Positions 39,396 to 48,693 of a DNA stretch of 64,000 nt are shown one piece after another. Location of the stretch: positions 1,426,001 through 1,490,000 of the forward strand of contig NZ_CP012678.1 in NCBI RefSeq assembly GCF_001298525.1. Reading direction: 5' to 3'. The position numbers and the translations under genes are program-made. Source of the stretch: Psychrobacter urativorans. GTDB taxonomy: Bacteria; Pseudomonadota; Gammaproteobacteria; Pseudomonadales; Moraxellaceae. How positions within the stretch are numbered: position 1 is the first letter of the stretch; every line of letters begins with the position of its first letter. The notes under the pieces are model-generated. The model saw only the letters and a list, made by a program, of their open reading frames with translations, ran no database searches and was not told the origin of the DNA.

Positions 39396-40202
39396 ATGAA
39401 AAATACTGACCTCACTAACGCGCTGAGTAGCAGAAAACAAAGCATTGCTCGCCAGTTCGCAAGCGCACGTGACTATGATAAGCATGCCGATATTCAGCAG
39501 CAAGTCTGTCAACTGCTGTTAGAGAATATTGCACATGATAACCAAAATAGCGTATTAGAAGTGGGCGCAGGTACGGGTCAAATGACGCGATTATTAGCCG
39601 AAAATATCCAAAGTAAGCATTGGGTTATTAATGAATTATCGGATAGGCAGTCGCCCATTTTACAGTCAATTTTACCCTGCGCTAACGTAGTCATTGGCGA
39701 TGCAGAAACCATTGATTTAGGCAACCATCATAGCTTGATTATCAGCGCCAATGCGGTGCAATGGTTTGATAATCCTCTGAGCTTTATTCAACAATCCTAT
39801 AAGCGACTAGAGTCTGGTGGACAGCTATTATTAAATACCTTTACGCCCAATAATTTTTTGCAAATTAAAAAATTAACCGGACAAGGGTTAGCATATCCTT
39901 CTATTGATGCATGGCAATTGGCATTAGAAGCATCAGGATTTGAGCAGATTGAGCTGCTAACCCATCGCTTTGAGTTGACCTTTGCGCATCCCTATGACGT
40001 GCTCAAACATATGAAGCTGACTGGTGTATCCACCAATCAAACCGCAACCTTATCTAATAACAAGCCATTTAGATGGACAAAAGCGCGTTTGCAGCAGTTT
40101 GAGACTGCCTATTGGCAACAGTTTTCAGCACACGATGACCATGGTCAGCTCTGCGTTAATTTAACCTATGACGTACTGATGATGAGTGCTGTTAAGCCAT
40201 AA
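39396..40202 (+). CDS. bioC: Malonyl-ACP O-methyltransferase
   Basis: SAM-dependent methyltransferase of 268 residues that caps malonyl-ACP so that fatty acid synthesis can build the pimeloyl chain. The start RQFASARDYDKHADIQQQV and motif I VLEVGAGTGQMTRLL are typical of BioC. Motif-II-like NAVQWFDNP and the C-terminal ANGVST-like HMKLTGVSTNQ also match. Its partner methyl esterase (BioH-type) and bioA/D/B are not adjacent. A bidirectional terminator separates it from dnaK. Confidence 0.9.
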   Translation: MKNTDLTNALSSRKQSIARQFASARDYDKHADIQQQVCQLLLENIAHDNQNSVLEVGAGTGQMTRLLAENIQSKHWVINELSDRQSPILQSILPCANVVIGDAETIDLGNHHSLIISANAVQWFDNPLSFIQQSYKRLESGGQLLLNTFTPNNFLQIKKLTGQGLAYPSIDAWQLALEASGFEQIELLTHRFELTFAHPYDVLKHMKLTGVSTNQTATLSNNKPFRWTKARLQQFETAYWQQFSAHDDHGQLCVNLTYDVLMMSAVKP

Positions 40203-40243
40203 CCTTTATATTTTTAATGATTATCACAAATAATATGGCCATA

Positions 40244-40273
40244 AAAAAACGCACCTCGAAAGGTGCGTTTTTT
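40244..40273. terminator. Bidirectional terminator between bioC and dnaK
   Basis: Perfect 13-base stem (AAAAAACGCACCT with AGGTGCGTTTTTT) and a CGAA tetraloop, between convergent genes. Confidence 0.9.
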
Positions 40274-40298
40274 ATGTTAAGCAAATCAGTCAGAAAAC

Positions 40299-42248
40299 TT
40301 ATTTTTTATCGTCATTCACTTCAGTGAATTCTGCGTCAACCACATCATCATCAGCAGCATTGTTCTGATTCTCGCCTGCGCCTGCCGCCGCGTCTTGGAA
40401 CATGTTTGGATCCATGCCTTCAGCACCCGCGCCTGCATCAGCGTAGATTTTTTGGCTTACTGGTAAGAAAGCATTGTCTAAGGCTTCAAGCTTGGCTTTG
40501 ATGTCATCATGGTCATCTTCTTTCGCAGCCGCTTCAAGCTCAGAGATAGCCGCTTCTACTGATGATTTATCATCTTCAGTCACTTTATCAGCAGCATCTT
40601 TTAGCGCTTTTTGTACGGCATGGATACGACCATCGGCTTCGTTACGCACTTGCGCAAGATTGGCGAATTTCTCGTCTTCTGCCGCATTGGCTTCTGCATC
40701 ACGAATCATTTGTTCGACTTCTTCATCCGATAAACCAGAATCTGCTTTAATCTGGATACTTTGTGCTTTACCAGTACCTTTATCAGTCGCTGAAATATTC
40801 ATGATACCGTCAGCGTTGATATCGAAGCTTACTTCGATTTGTGGTAGACCACGTGGTGCTGGTGGAATGTCGGTTAAGTCAAAACGACCAAGCTGTTTAT
40901 TTTGGTTCGCAATTTTACGCTCGCCTTGATACACCTGAATGCTAACCGCTGGCTGGTTGTCTTCAGCCGTTGAGAATACCTGTGATTTCTTAGTTGGAAT
41001 CATGGTATTTTTTTCAATGATTGGCGTCAAGATGCCGCCCATCGTTTCGATACCAAGCGTCAATGGCGTTACGTCAAGTAGCAATACGTCAGTTTTCTCA
41101 CCAGACAATACCGCACCTTGGATAGCTGCACCTGCTGCGACTGCTTCGTCAGGGTTCACGTCTTTACGTGGCTCTTGACCAAAGAATTCTTGTACTTTTT
41201 GCTGTACCAATGGCATACGTGTCTGACCACCAACCAAGATAACATCGTTGATGTCACTTGCTTTTAGACCAGCATCTTCAAGGGCAATCTTACAAGGACC
41301 CATCGTACGTTGAACTAATTCTTCAGTTAAGCTCTCTAGTTTTGAGCGACTGATGGTAACAACTAAATGCTTAGGACCACTGCTATCAGCAGTAATGTAT
41401 GGCAAGTTTACTTCTGTACTTTGGGCACTTGATAACTCAATTTTCGCTTTTTCTGCCGCTTCTTTTAGACGCTGCATGGCTAGAGAGTCACCTTTTAGGT
41501 TAACGTCTTGGTCTTTTTTGAATTCAGTGACCAAGAAATCAATCAATGCTGAGTCAAAGTCTTCGCCGCCAAGAAAGGTATCACCGTTGGTTGCCAATAC
41601 TTCAAACTGCTGCTCGCCATCAACGTCAGCAATCTCAATGATTGATACGTCAAAAGTACCACCGCCCAAATCATAAACCGCAACAACGCTATCGCCTTGC
41701 TTTTTGTCCATGCCGTAAGCAAGTGCTGCTGCTGTTGGTTCGTTGATGATACGTTTTACATCAAGACCAGCGATTTTACCCGCATCTTTAGTGGCTTGAC
41801 GCTGTGAGTCATTGAAGTAAGCAGGAACGGTAACGACTGCTTCTGTTACCGCTTCACCAAGATAGTCTTCAGCGGTTTTTTTCATTTTTTTCAAGATTTC
41901 AGCAGAAACCTGTGGTGGCGCTAATTTTTTACCGTTAATCTCAACCCATGCATCACCGTTATCTGCTTTGGCGATTTTATAAGGCACCATACCGATATCT
42001 TTTTGCACAACTTTGTCATCGAAACGACGACCAATTAAACGCTTAATAGCAAATAACGTGTTGTTTGGGTTGGTCACGGCTTGACGTTTAGCCGACTGAC
42101 CCACGAGGATTTCATCGTCTTTATAAGCGACGATTGAAGGCGTGGTACGTGTGCCTTCAGCATTTTCAATGATTTTGACTTTATCGCCTTCCATTACTGC
42201 GACGCATGAGTTAGTTGTACCTAAATCAATACCAATTACTTTACCCAT
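40299..42248 (-). CDS. dnaK: Chaperone protein DnaK (Hsp70)
   Basis: ATP-driven folding chaperone of 649 residues. Nucleotide-binding domain with [32 protein letters not shown] and [10 protein letters not shown]. The substrate domain begins near [17 protein letters not shown], followed by the lid and an acidic tail. The tail ends [14 protein letters not shown], close to the gammaproteobacterial EEVKDKK form that GrpE/DnaJ contacts. GGAGC precedes the ATG. It sits 219 bases behind grpE, with its own possible heat-shock promoter in that gap. dnaJ is not in the visible downstream position. Confidence 0.97.
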   Translation of the reverse strand: MGKVIGIDLGTTNSCVAVMEGDKVKIIENAEGTRTTPSIVAYKDDEILVGQSAKRQAVTNPNNTLFAIKRLIGRRFDDKVVQKDIGMVPYKIAKADNGDAWVEINGKKLAPPQVSAEILKKMKKTAEDYLGEAVTEAVVTVPAYFNDSQRQATKDAGKIAGLDVKRIINEPTAAALAYGMDKKQGDSVVAVYDLGGGTFDVSIIEIADVDGEQQFEVLATNGDTFLGGEDFDSALIDFLVTEFKKDQDVNLKGDSLAMQRLKEAAEKAKIELSSAQSTEVNLPYITADSSGPKHLVVTISRSKLESLTEELVQRTMGPCKIALEDAGLKASDINDVILVGGQTRMPLVQQKVQEFFGQEPRKDVNPDEAVAAGAAIQGAVLSGEKTDVLLLDVTPLTLGIETMGGILTPIIEKNTMIPTKKSQVFSTAEDNQPAVSIQVYQGERKIANQNKQLGRFDLTDIPPAPRGLPQIEVSFDINADGIMNISATDKGTGKAQSIQIKADSGLSDEEVEQMIRDAEANAAEDEKFANLAQVRNEADGRIHAVQKALKDAADKVTEDDKSSVEAAISELEAAAKEDDHDDIKAKLEALDNAFLPVSQKIYADAGAGAEGMDPNMFQDAAAGAGENQNNAADDDVVDAEFTEVNDDKK

Positions 42249-42375
42249 AATTCATTGCTCCAATTTATTCTAAGTTAATTTATATGATTTACAATTTGTA
42301 GTGGTTACTAGCGGTACAGATTGAACCGTACCAAACCAGACCTATCAGACTATAACCAGTCACTTGTTGCTTTAT

Positions 42376-42402
42376 ATCGGTTTACGCTATCATTTTTTCA
42401 AG
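42376..42402 (-). promoter_or_regulatory. Possible sigma-32 promoter of dnaK
   Basis: On the minus strand CTTGAA (42402-42397), a 15-base spacer and ACCGAT (42381-42376). The minus-35 is exact. The minus-10 agrees with CCCCAT at four of six positions. Confidence 0.42.
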
Positions 42403-42467
42403 TCAATACGAGCGCAATTTTTCTATTTTGTGTGAAGTTTTGTGAATACCCTTACTTCTAATAAGGT

Positions 42468-43073
42468 TTATTGACCAACACGTACCATAGCAGGGCGCAA
42501 TAGGCGACCATTTAAGCTATAGCCTTTTTGCAAAACCGTACCTACAGTATCGGCTTCGGCTTCGGGATCAATACCCACGGCTTCATGGAAATCAGCGTCG
42601 AACTTATCGCCTTGTGGATCAACGACATCAACGCCATTTTTGTTGAGCACCGATAGCAGCGCTTTATGAGTGAGTTTCACACCTTCGATAACGGGGTCAT
42701 TTGCATCCGCATTTTCAACAGCACGCTCTAAATTATCAACGATTTCTAACAATTCTCTCGCAAATTTTTGTAGAGCAAATTTTTTGCTTTTATCGGCTTC
42801 ATGTTCAATACGTTTTTGCGCATTATAAGTTTCAGCATTGGCACGAGCAGTGAGTTCTTTTGCTTGTTTCACTTCGCCTTCTAGCTCGGCGATACGCGTT
42901 TTAAAAGCATCAATATCGATTTCGCTTTTGATGGTTTCATTCGTACCTGTATTCATTTCTGGATTAAACTCATCCAACGCCTCTTCTAGCACACTACCCT
43001 CATGGTCAATATTACTTTGCGTCGCCTTTGGATCTTGGGTGTCAAATTCGTGATTGGCTGCTTGTTCGCTCAT
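42468..43073 (-). CDS. grpE: Nucleotide exchange factor GrpE
   Basis: Releases ADP from DnaK. 201 residues: an acidic unstructured N-terminus, a long coiled coil (about 50-110) and a C-terminal beta domain with ELLEIVDNLERAVENA, GVKLTHKALLSVLNKNGV, DFHEAVGIDPEA and GTVLQKGYSLNGRLLRPAMV. AAGGAGC before ATG 43073 is a good ribosome site. It is the first gene of the grpE-dnaK pair. Confidence 0.96.
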   Translation of the reverse strand: MSEQAANHEFDTQDPKATQSNIDHEGSVLEEALDEFNPEMNTGTNETIKSEIDIDAFKTRIAELEGEVKQAKELTARANAETYNAQKRIEHEADKSKKFALQKFARELLEIVDNLERAVENADANDPVIEGVKLTHKALLSVLNKNGVDVVDPQGDKFDADFHEAVGIDPEAEADTVGTVLQKGYSLNGRLLRPAMVRVGQ

Positions 43074-43493
43074 GATAGCTCCTTATGTTTTTTAATAATA
43101 ATGCCTACATTTAAAATAAAATCGGCGCTAACCGATAGTCGTTTATTACTCTTAATCGTTTATGCCAATACATATATTGCAGTTTAATTTTTCTTACTGA
43201 CTTATGACTGACAAATAGTTGCTCAATAGCTTCTTGATAAAGGTGATGAGGGTAAATTTCAAGCCTAAGCAGAATGATTTTTCATACTTGCTAACACAAC
43301 CTAACTAAAATCTATGCAAATAGCGCTTAAATAGTCTTTATGATGGTCATCAATGACTATAAAAAAGAACCATTGTAAAAAAGTTAAGCATAAAACGTAT
43401 CACTTAATTTTGATGATTATTTTTTTATTACGGTGGTGATAGCGCTTGACTCGTAACGGTTATACGGACTGTTTTTACCATATAAGGGAAGTT
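43074..43493. other. Divergent gap grpE / alpha-beta hydrolase
   Basis: 420 AT-rich bases. On the minus strand CTTGAA (43263-43258) followed 13 bases later by ACCTTTAT is a weak heat-shock promoter candidate for grpE. Nothing else is recognisable. AAGGGAAG at its right end is the ribosome site of the hydrolase. Confidence 0.4.
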
Positions 43494-44873
43494 ATGGGAA
43501 TTTTACCGATACCATCGTCAGAGGCATTGATAACAAGAGCGGTGAAAACACTAGAAACTACTGCCTTTAAGCATGCCAACCAACGACACTTACTGCATTA
43601 TATCGTCAAAGGGCTAGGTGACCTACCCACGTCAGCGCTTGAGCAACTTAATCAGTATTTAAACGCGCCTACGGCTGCGCAGTATCCTCACGCTGATGCA
43701 CATATGCGATTAATCATCGGGTTAAACGATAAGCTCAAACCGCCCATCCAAATCACACAGTTGCTCCAGTTACGGCAAAAATTTGCAACTGAGATGGTCG
43801 CTTTTCAGTCACCAAGCGTATGGCAGCAAACAAATACTGACGAGCATCTTAAAATTGACATTATTAAAAATAAACTCAGTAAAAATAAAGTAAGTAACAA
43901 TAGAAAAATTTTTAATATTAACGCTAATGAAAACGGTAATACCGTGCAATGGCAAGATAAGATTATCGCTAATGCTGACGGCGGCGACATGATTATTCGC
44001 TGTTATCAAGCAAAAAATAATCATGCACATAATGGTGATGAGCTGAGTGGTGATGAGCCGAACGCTGACAACGTGGTAATGTTATTTTTTCATGGCGGCG
44101 GATTCTGTCTCGGTGATGTCAATACAGATCAGGAGTTTTGTCATGTCGTTTGCGCGCAAACGGGTTGGGCGGTGGTGAGTGTGGACTACCGACTCGCACC
44201 GGAACATCCTGCGCCTACCGCGATTAGAGACAGTCTCGAGGCTTATAGTTGGTTGACGAAGCATGCCCATATTTTGGGTGCATCATCATCGCGTATCGTG
44301 TTAACGGGTGATAGCTCAGGTGGCGGACTTGCCGCATTGGTCGCGCAGCAGGTGAGTAACGCCACTGTTGGGCAACCCTCTGATAAACAGGAAGATAACA
44401 ATACGCTTAATGACTTCAGCGTTGATATTTTTGAGCAGCTACAAAATTTACCGCGTCCGCTGGCACAACTGTTGTTATATCCAATCACCGATATCGGCAC
44501 AGACTATCCAAGCTGGAAGTTATATGGTCAAGGCTTAATTCTGAATTATAATGATATTGCAGTGTTTCATGCCGCTTACCTGCAAGATAGCTCTTTAACA
44601 CAACCGCACGCGCTTATCTCGCCCATCAGTGGTGATAATACGCAAATATGTCCGAGCTATATTGTCGCTGCCGAATTGGATATTTTACGTGACGAAGCGC
44701 TGGTGTATGCCAAGCAGCTACAAGGTTATGGCATCAAGGTACAGACGCATACCATGCTTGGCGCACCACACGGTTTTACTCATTTGATGAGTGTCCATCA
44801 AGGTATTGGTCGCGAAATGATTCATATTATTGATGAATTTACTAATTTTGTACGGCAGATAATTGCTACATGA
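43494..44873 (+). CDS. Alpha/beta hydrolase, hormone-sensitive-lipase (GDXG) family
   Basis: Product of 459 residues. The catalytic domain shows the oxyanion-hole HGGG at 200-203, nucleophile Ser274 in GDSSGGG, Asp396 in ELDILRDEA and His426 in GAPHGF, the full HSL-type triad. VSVDYRLAPEHPAPTA is the family hallmark. About 190 residues precede the domain: a helical segment (1-110) and an Asn/Lys/Asp-rich linker (110-190). That is longer than most bacterial HSL esterases and of unknown role. ATG 43494 has AAGGGAAG upstream, and a TTG at 43446 is rejected. Substrate is probably a short-chain ester. Confidence 0.88.
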   Translation: MGILPIPSSEALITRAVKTLETTAFKHANQRHLLHYIVKGLGDLPTSALEQLNQYLNAPTAAQYPHADAHMRLIIGLNDKLKPPIQITQLLQLRQKFATEMVAFQSPSVWQQTNTDEHLKIDIIKNKLSKNKVSNNRKIFNINANENGNTVQWQDKIIANADGGDMIIRCYQAKNNHAHNGDELSGDEPNADNVVMLFFHGGGFCLGDVNTDQEFCHVVCAQTGWAVVSVDYRLAPEHPAPTAIRDSLEAYSWLTKHAHILGASSSRIVLTGDSSGGGLAALVAQQVSNATVGQPSDKQEDNNTLNDFSVDIFEQLQNLPRPLAQLLLYPITDIGTDYPSWKLYGQGLILNYNDIAVFHAAYLQDSSLTQPHALISPISGDNTQICPSYIVAAELDILRDEALVYAKQLQGYGIKVQTHTMLGAPHGFTHLMSVHQGIGREMIHIIDEFTNFVRQIIAT

Positions 44874-44960
44874 ACGCATGCAATGACGTTGAAATAAAAA
44901 ATAAAAAGGCATATTACAAAAGATATTAAAGGACTGAAGATATGGTGTCTATTTTGCTTT

Positions 44961-46097
44961 TTAAGACTGACCTGTTAAGGTAATGAGCCAAATCTCAGAA
45001 CGTGACCCCAAGCGAAATGGAATGCCCCAAAAGCCATAACCGGACGACACTACAAAGTGTCCCTGTCCAATCGCTTCATAACCGTAGCCCAAACGGTTAA
45101 TCGCCTTAACAATGAAGTTTGCAGGAAATATCTGTCCATTATGCGTATGACCTGAGACTTGTAAATCAATGGGCAGCTGACTATGAAGCAGAATATCACT
45201 AGGTCGATGGTCTAATAAGATAACAGGCTCATCCGTATTCACTTGCGCCAGTAGCTCGGTCGTCGCCACGCGCTGAGACTTATGATTATCAAAGCGACCT
45301 ACCAACCATATCGGCTGACTTTTATAATCTATACACCGCACGTCATCGGTTAATAACTGTACGCCCGCCTGCCGTAAAGCGTAGCTAATCGACTGTTCAT
45401 GACCATATAAATCATGATTACCTAAAGTAGCATACACCCCATACGGTAGACTTTGACATAAGTTTTCTAACTGCTTAGACATACCAAAAGCGGTATATGC
45501 TTGGGTATTGTCATCCATAATATCGCCTGGCATCAACAGCATATCTGCCTCAGACTGTACCACCAAACGCTGCAGTCTATCTATTGCCTTCCTCCCAAAC
45601 AAACGCCCGATATGCAAATCACTGGCTACTGCGATGCGTAATTGCGCAGCCATCGGTTTATCAATATGAATCGTCCGTTTGCGCACAACGGGAATATAAG
45701 CGCTATATACCGCACAAATAAACAGCCCTACAAAAACAACCAAAGCAAACGCACGCAACCATAAACCACTGATGTCATAGTAAGTATTAGTCTCAGCAAA
45801 AACCACACTAATAAGCCAAGAGCCACCGTACAATAAACTGGTCAACAACGCGGTCAGCATCATAAAATGCATGACCAACATCCAACCACTTATCCAGCGG
45901 TAACCATTGCTAAACAACTTACTCACACTGAGCAGTAATAGCCCATTACTTACAGCAAATATTACGCTAAATATCACTGGCTTCAGTGTCGGAATCAATA
46001 TCACCCACGGCTGTAACCACCATTGCAAGCTTAGTGCCGCGCCCAAACTAAACAGCTCTAACAGTACAATGATAATCATAAAAAATGCATAGCGCAT
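44961..46097 (-). CDS. Membrane metallophosphoesterase, YaeI-like (copy 1)
   Basis: Product of 378 residues: four to five hydrophobic helices (about 1-150) followed by a calcineurin-like phosphoesterase domain with ASDLHIGRL, MPGDIMDD, LGNHDLYGHE and SGHTHNGQIFP metal motifs, ending in RLGSRSEIWLITL. Similar proteins (YaeI, YkuE, YpbG) are membrane-associated phosphodiesterases, some linked to lipid A or lipoteichoic acid turnover. AGGAAAAATT precedes the ATG. A paralogue of the same layout lies 141 bases upstream on the same strand. Confidence 0.88.
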   Translation of the reverse strand: MRYAFFMIIIVLLELFSLGAALSLQWWLQPWVILIPTLKPVIFSVIFAVSNGLLLLSVSKLFSNGYRWISGWMLVMHFMMLTALLTSLLYGGSWLISVVFAETNTYYDISGLWLRAFALVVFVGLFICAVYSAYIPVVRKRTIHIDKPMAAQLRIAVASDLHIGRLFGRKAIDRLQRLVVQSEADMLLMPGDIMDDNTQAYTAFGMSKQLENLCQSLPYGVYATLGNHDLYGHEQSISYALRQAGVQLLTDDVRCIDYKSQPIWLVGRFDNHKSQRVATTELLAQVNTDEPVILLDHRPSDILLHSQLPIDLQVSGHTHNGQIFPANFIVKAINRLGYGYEAIGQGHFVVSSGYGFWGIPFRLGSRSEIWLITLTGQS

Positions 46098-46184
46098 AAT
46101 TTTTCCTAAAGCCGTTTAATCAGCCATATTGTCAGGTGAACGCAGAAAAATTAACAGCAGAATTGGATTTGATAGTGGCTATTC

Positions 46185-46259
46185 CTTAGACGCTTATTAC
46201 TTAGGCGATTCTTGCTTAGACCATTATTAATTGGGCGATTACTGCTTAGTCGATTGTAA
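46185..46259. repeat. Five-copy 15-bp minisatellite across a stop codon
   Basis: Units start at 46185, 46200, 46215, 46230 and 46245. The consensus is CTTAGNCGATTNTTN (for example CTTAGGCGATTCTTG). The last one and a half copies code for the C-terminus (STKQ) and stop of the second metallophosphoesterase, and the rest lies in the gap before copy 1. Confidence 0.85.
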
Positions 46260-47321
46260 CGTCACCACCCAAATCTCAGAGCGCGTTCCTAATCTAAATG
46301 GCACAGCACCGAAGCCATAACCTGACGTTACCAAAAACTGGGTATCGTCAACCTGTTTAGCCGCATATAACAAGGGTTGAAACCACTTCAATAATATAGT
46401 TAATGGAAATATCTGCCCACCGTGAGTATGCCCCGTTAAATATAAATCTATCGGTAGCGCACTTATCTCATACATATCCCAAAGACTATGTTCCAAAAAT
46501 ATCACTGGCTTATCAGTATCAATCGGCGCTAATAAATCTGCGGCTGATTGGCGCTGTCTAGGATCAGTGGCATCTGAGCGTCCTACCAGCCATACAGAGT
46601 CATCTAACAATACACTTTTATTATCAATAACCCGTATCCCTGCACGCGTCACCGCTTTAGCAATAGCTGCCTGATTACCGGAATAATCATGATTGCCCAA
46701 TACCGCATAAATCCCAAGCGGAGCGCGCAGCTTTGACAATTGCTCATGCATATTGGTTTTATCATAATAATAGGTGCGGTCATTCATCATGTCGCCTGCG
46801 AAAACTACCGTATCAACATTCTGCGCCTCAATGAGATTGACTAATTTTTTCAATTGGCGATTGCCAAACCATCTGTCTAAATGGGTATCAGATACCAATG
46901 CTACAGTTAACGGTTTAGTTAAAGGCTTATCCGTTTTTACCGTCAAATGATGCACCACCGGAGAGTAAGCATTAAATACTGCCCATCCAACAATACCAAT
47001 ATATATGATAGCCGCTAGCGCCCGAATGAGCTTAGGTCGCGATGGCTGCCTGAATCCATAACGGTAAATGCCTGCAATAACCGCCGTTATCAACGCTGCA
47101 TAAACCATAAAGCCTTGCAAAATACTCACGACTAAATAAATATGGAATCGCGCCCGCCAAAACTCAGTCAGCCCATATATCAGCGCTACATTATTAATCA
47201 GCACAATAATAGTGACCAATATGAGCTTTCGACTACGGCTTTTAGGCTGAATGAGCCACCACATGATGACGCTGGTTGTGAACGCTAATAGTTGGGTGAT
47301 AATAATAAAAGGTAAAATCAT
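46239..47321 (-). CDS. Membrane metallophosphoesterase, YaeI-like (copy 2)
   Basis: Product of 360 residues with the same plan as its neighbour: four to five N-terminal helices (about 1-125) and a phosphoesterase domain with VSDTHLDRWFG, FAGDMMND, LGNHDYSGNQ and TGHTHGGQIFP, ending FRLGTRSEIWVVTLQSTKQ. The two proteins clearly arose by duplication, but they differ throughout the helices and in loop residues, so it is not recent. It is the first gene of the pair on the minus strand. No strong ribosome site precedes its ATG. Confidence 0.88.
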   Translation of the reverse strand: MILPFIIITQLLAFTTSVIMWWLIQPKSRSRKLILVTIIVLINNVALIYGLTEFWRARFHIYLVVSILQGFMVYAALITAVIAGIYRYGFRQPSRPKLIRALAAIIYIGIVGWAVFNAYSPVVHHLTVKTDKPLTKPLTVALVSDTHLDRWFGNRQLKKLVNLIEAQNVDTVVFAGDMMNDRTYYYDKTNMHEQLSKLRAPLGIYAVLGNHDYSGNQAAIAKAVTRAGIRVIDNKSVLLDDSVWLVGRSDATDPRQRQSAADLLAPIDTDKPVIFLEHSLWDMYEISALPIDLYLTGHTHGGQIFPLTILLKWFQPLLYAAKQVDDTQFLVTSGYGFGAVPFRLGTRSEIWVVTLQSTKQ

Positions 47322-47431
47322 AAATAGTTTTAATCATAAAATATGCCGATAGCTTAAGCCAAAACTTTGTCACTCACTATATCGATTGAGTATCTTTGCT
47401 ACTGTCCCCAATCATTTATGATTAATCATGA

Positions 47432-47485
47432 AAGTAAAAAGATAATGCGCCAGTAAATTATTAAAGATTTACTAGCGCATTATCT
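47432..47485 (-). terminator. Terminator of the TIGR01777 epimerase gene
   Basis: Arms of 19 bases (47440-47458 and 47467-47485) pair with one mismatch around an eight-base loop. On the minus strand the hairpin is followed by TTTTTACTTT. A parS-like palindrome begins immediately to its right. Confidence 0.85.
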
Positions 47486-47501
47486 TGTTTCACGTGAAAC
47501 T
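47486..47501. promoter_or_regulatory. parS-like site 1 (15/16)
   Basis: TGTTTCACGTGAAACT differs from the ParB-binding consensus TGTTTCACGTGAAACA only at the last base. It is intergenic, between the epimerase stop and its terminator. Confidence 0.8.
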
Positions 47502-47519
47502 ATTAAGATTACTGGCAAT

Positions 47520-48512
47520 TTATGACTGATTTTCTAACGCTTCTTTTAGAGTAGGATATTTAAATTGATAACCCGCATTCAATAGTGCCTGGGGTATTAC
47601 CTTTTGTCCATCAATAAGTAAGGTCGACATCTCACCAAACATTAATTTTAGAACAGGGCTTGGCAAAGTGAAAAAAGTAGGACGATGCAGCCATGCGCCA
47701 ACTTCCTTAGTGAATGTATAGTTGGTCACTGAGTTCGGTGCCGTGAGATTGTATACTGTTGCTGGCGCGTCTTTCGCCGTCTTCGCTATAGTGTCATTCA
47801 TGATAGTATCATTCGCAGTTGAGTCACTGTCTTGCTGAGCATTTGCTTTTTTAGCTAAATGTTGCTCAATAATAAAAATCACAGCCCCGACCCAATCGTC
47901 GCGACTAATCCAGCTCATTATTTGTTTACCATCGCCTAATTGTCCACCCAGTCCGAATTTAAAGGGCGTTAATAGCTTGCCAAGCATACCGCCATCCGGA
48001 TGAATGACCACGCCAGTACGTACTATGGCAACAGGTACGCCATGTTCAGTCGCCTTTAACGCCAGCTGCTCCCATTCATCACATAAGCGGTGCGAAAAAT
48101 CCGTTTTAAACGTACTGCTCTCAGTCAACGGTTGCTCGCCTTGCGTACCGTACCAGCCAATGGCTGAGCCACTCACCAAAAGCTTAGGCTTGATGGAACG
48201 ACGAGCGATAAATGCCAATAGCGACTCTGTTGGCTTGACTCGACTGGCGAGCAAATGTTTTTTACGTTCATCGCTCCAACGCGAGTCCGCAATACCCGTA
48301 CCGGCTAGATTGACAATAACCTCGAAACTTCTCTCCGTTTTTTCAAGCTCATCATAGGTCATCATGGTGATATTATCAGGGTGCGCTTGGCTGCTGTCAC
48401 GCGTCAGCCACGTAATATGCACCTCTTTAGCTTGCGTGCGATAACGCTTGATAATCTCGTCACTAAAAGCACTGCCTAAAAATCCTGAGCCACCACTAAT
48501 TAAAATGTCCAT
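47520..48512 (-). CDS. TIGR01777-family NAD(P)-binding epimerase/SDR
   Basis: Extended SDR-like protein of 330 residues, YfcH/SDR39U1 type. Rossmann motif GGSGFLGSA, then NLAGTGIADSRWSDERKKHLLASRV, SGSAIGWYGTQGE and VRTGVVIHPDGGMLGKLLTPFKFGLGGQLGDGKQIMSWI, the family signature. A C-terminal DUF1731 segment is present (PTFFTLPSPVLKLMFGEMSTLLIDGQKVIPQALLNAGYQF region). Substrate unknown. AAGGA lies before ATG 48512. A 20-residue polar insertion (KKANAQQDSDSTANDTIMND) near residue 220 is specific to this copy. Confidence 0.92.
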   Translation of the reverse strand: MDILISGGSGFLGSAFSDEIIKRYRTQAKEVHITWLTRDSSQAHPDNITMMTYDELEKTERSFEVIVNLAGTGIADSRWSDERKKHLLASRVKPTESLLAFIARRSIKPKLLVSGSAIGWYGTQGEQPLTESSTFKTDFSHRLCDEWEQLALKATEHGVPVAIVRTGVVIHPDGGMLGKLLTPFKFGLGGQLGDGKQIMSWISRDDWVGAVIFIIEQHLAKKANAQQDSDSTANDTIMNDTIAKTAKDAPATVYNLTAPNSVTNYTFTKEVGAWLHRPTFFTLPSPVLKLMFGEMSTLLIDGQKVIPQALLNAGYQFKYPTLKEALENQS

Positions 48513-48693
48513 GACTGGTTGTCCTTATATTTTTTATAACGTTATTATTTTATAGCCGTATTATTTTTAGGCACGAGTTTGCCCAGCCTTATGCATAGTG
48601 TGGCAAAAAACCTGAGTTAAAAACAAGAGGACAATTGTAGGGCATAGCCATTAATAATCGTTGGTAAATAAGACGTTAGCCGTAGATGAAAGC

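Noticed and set aside
40474..40929. Long serine-rich plus-strand frame opposite dnaK
   Set aside because: A typical antisense artefact of dnaK codon use; composition is Ser/Ala/Leu-biased and no ribosome site is present.
46185..46259. Minisatellite considered as a CRISPR array
   Set aside because: Units are contiguous with no spacers and only 15 bases long; no cas genes in the window.
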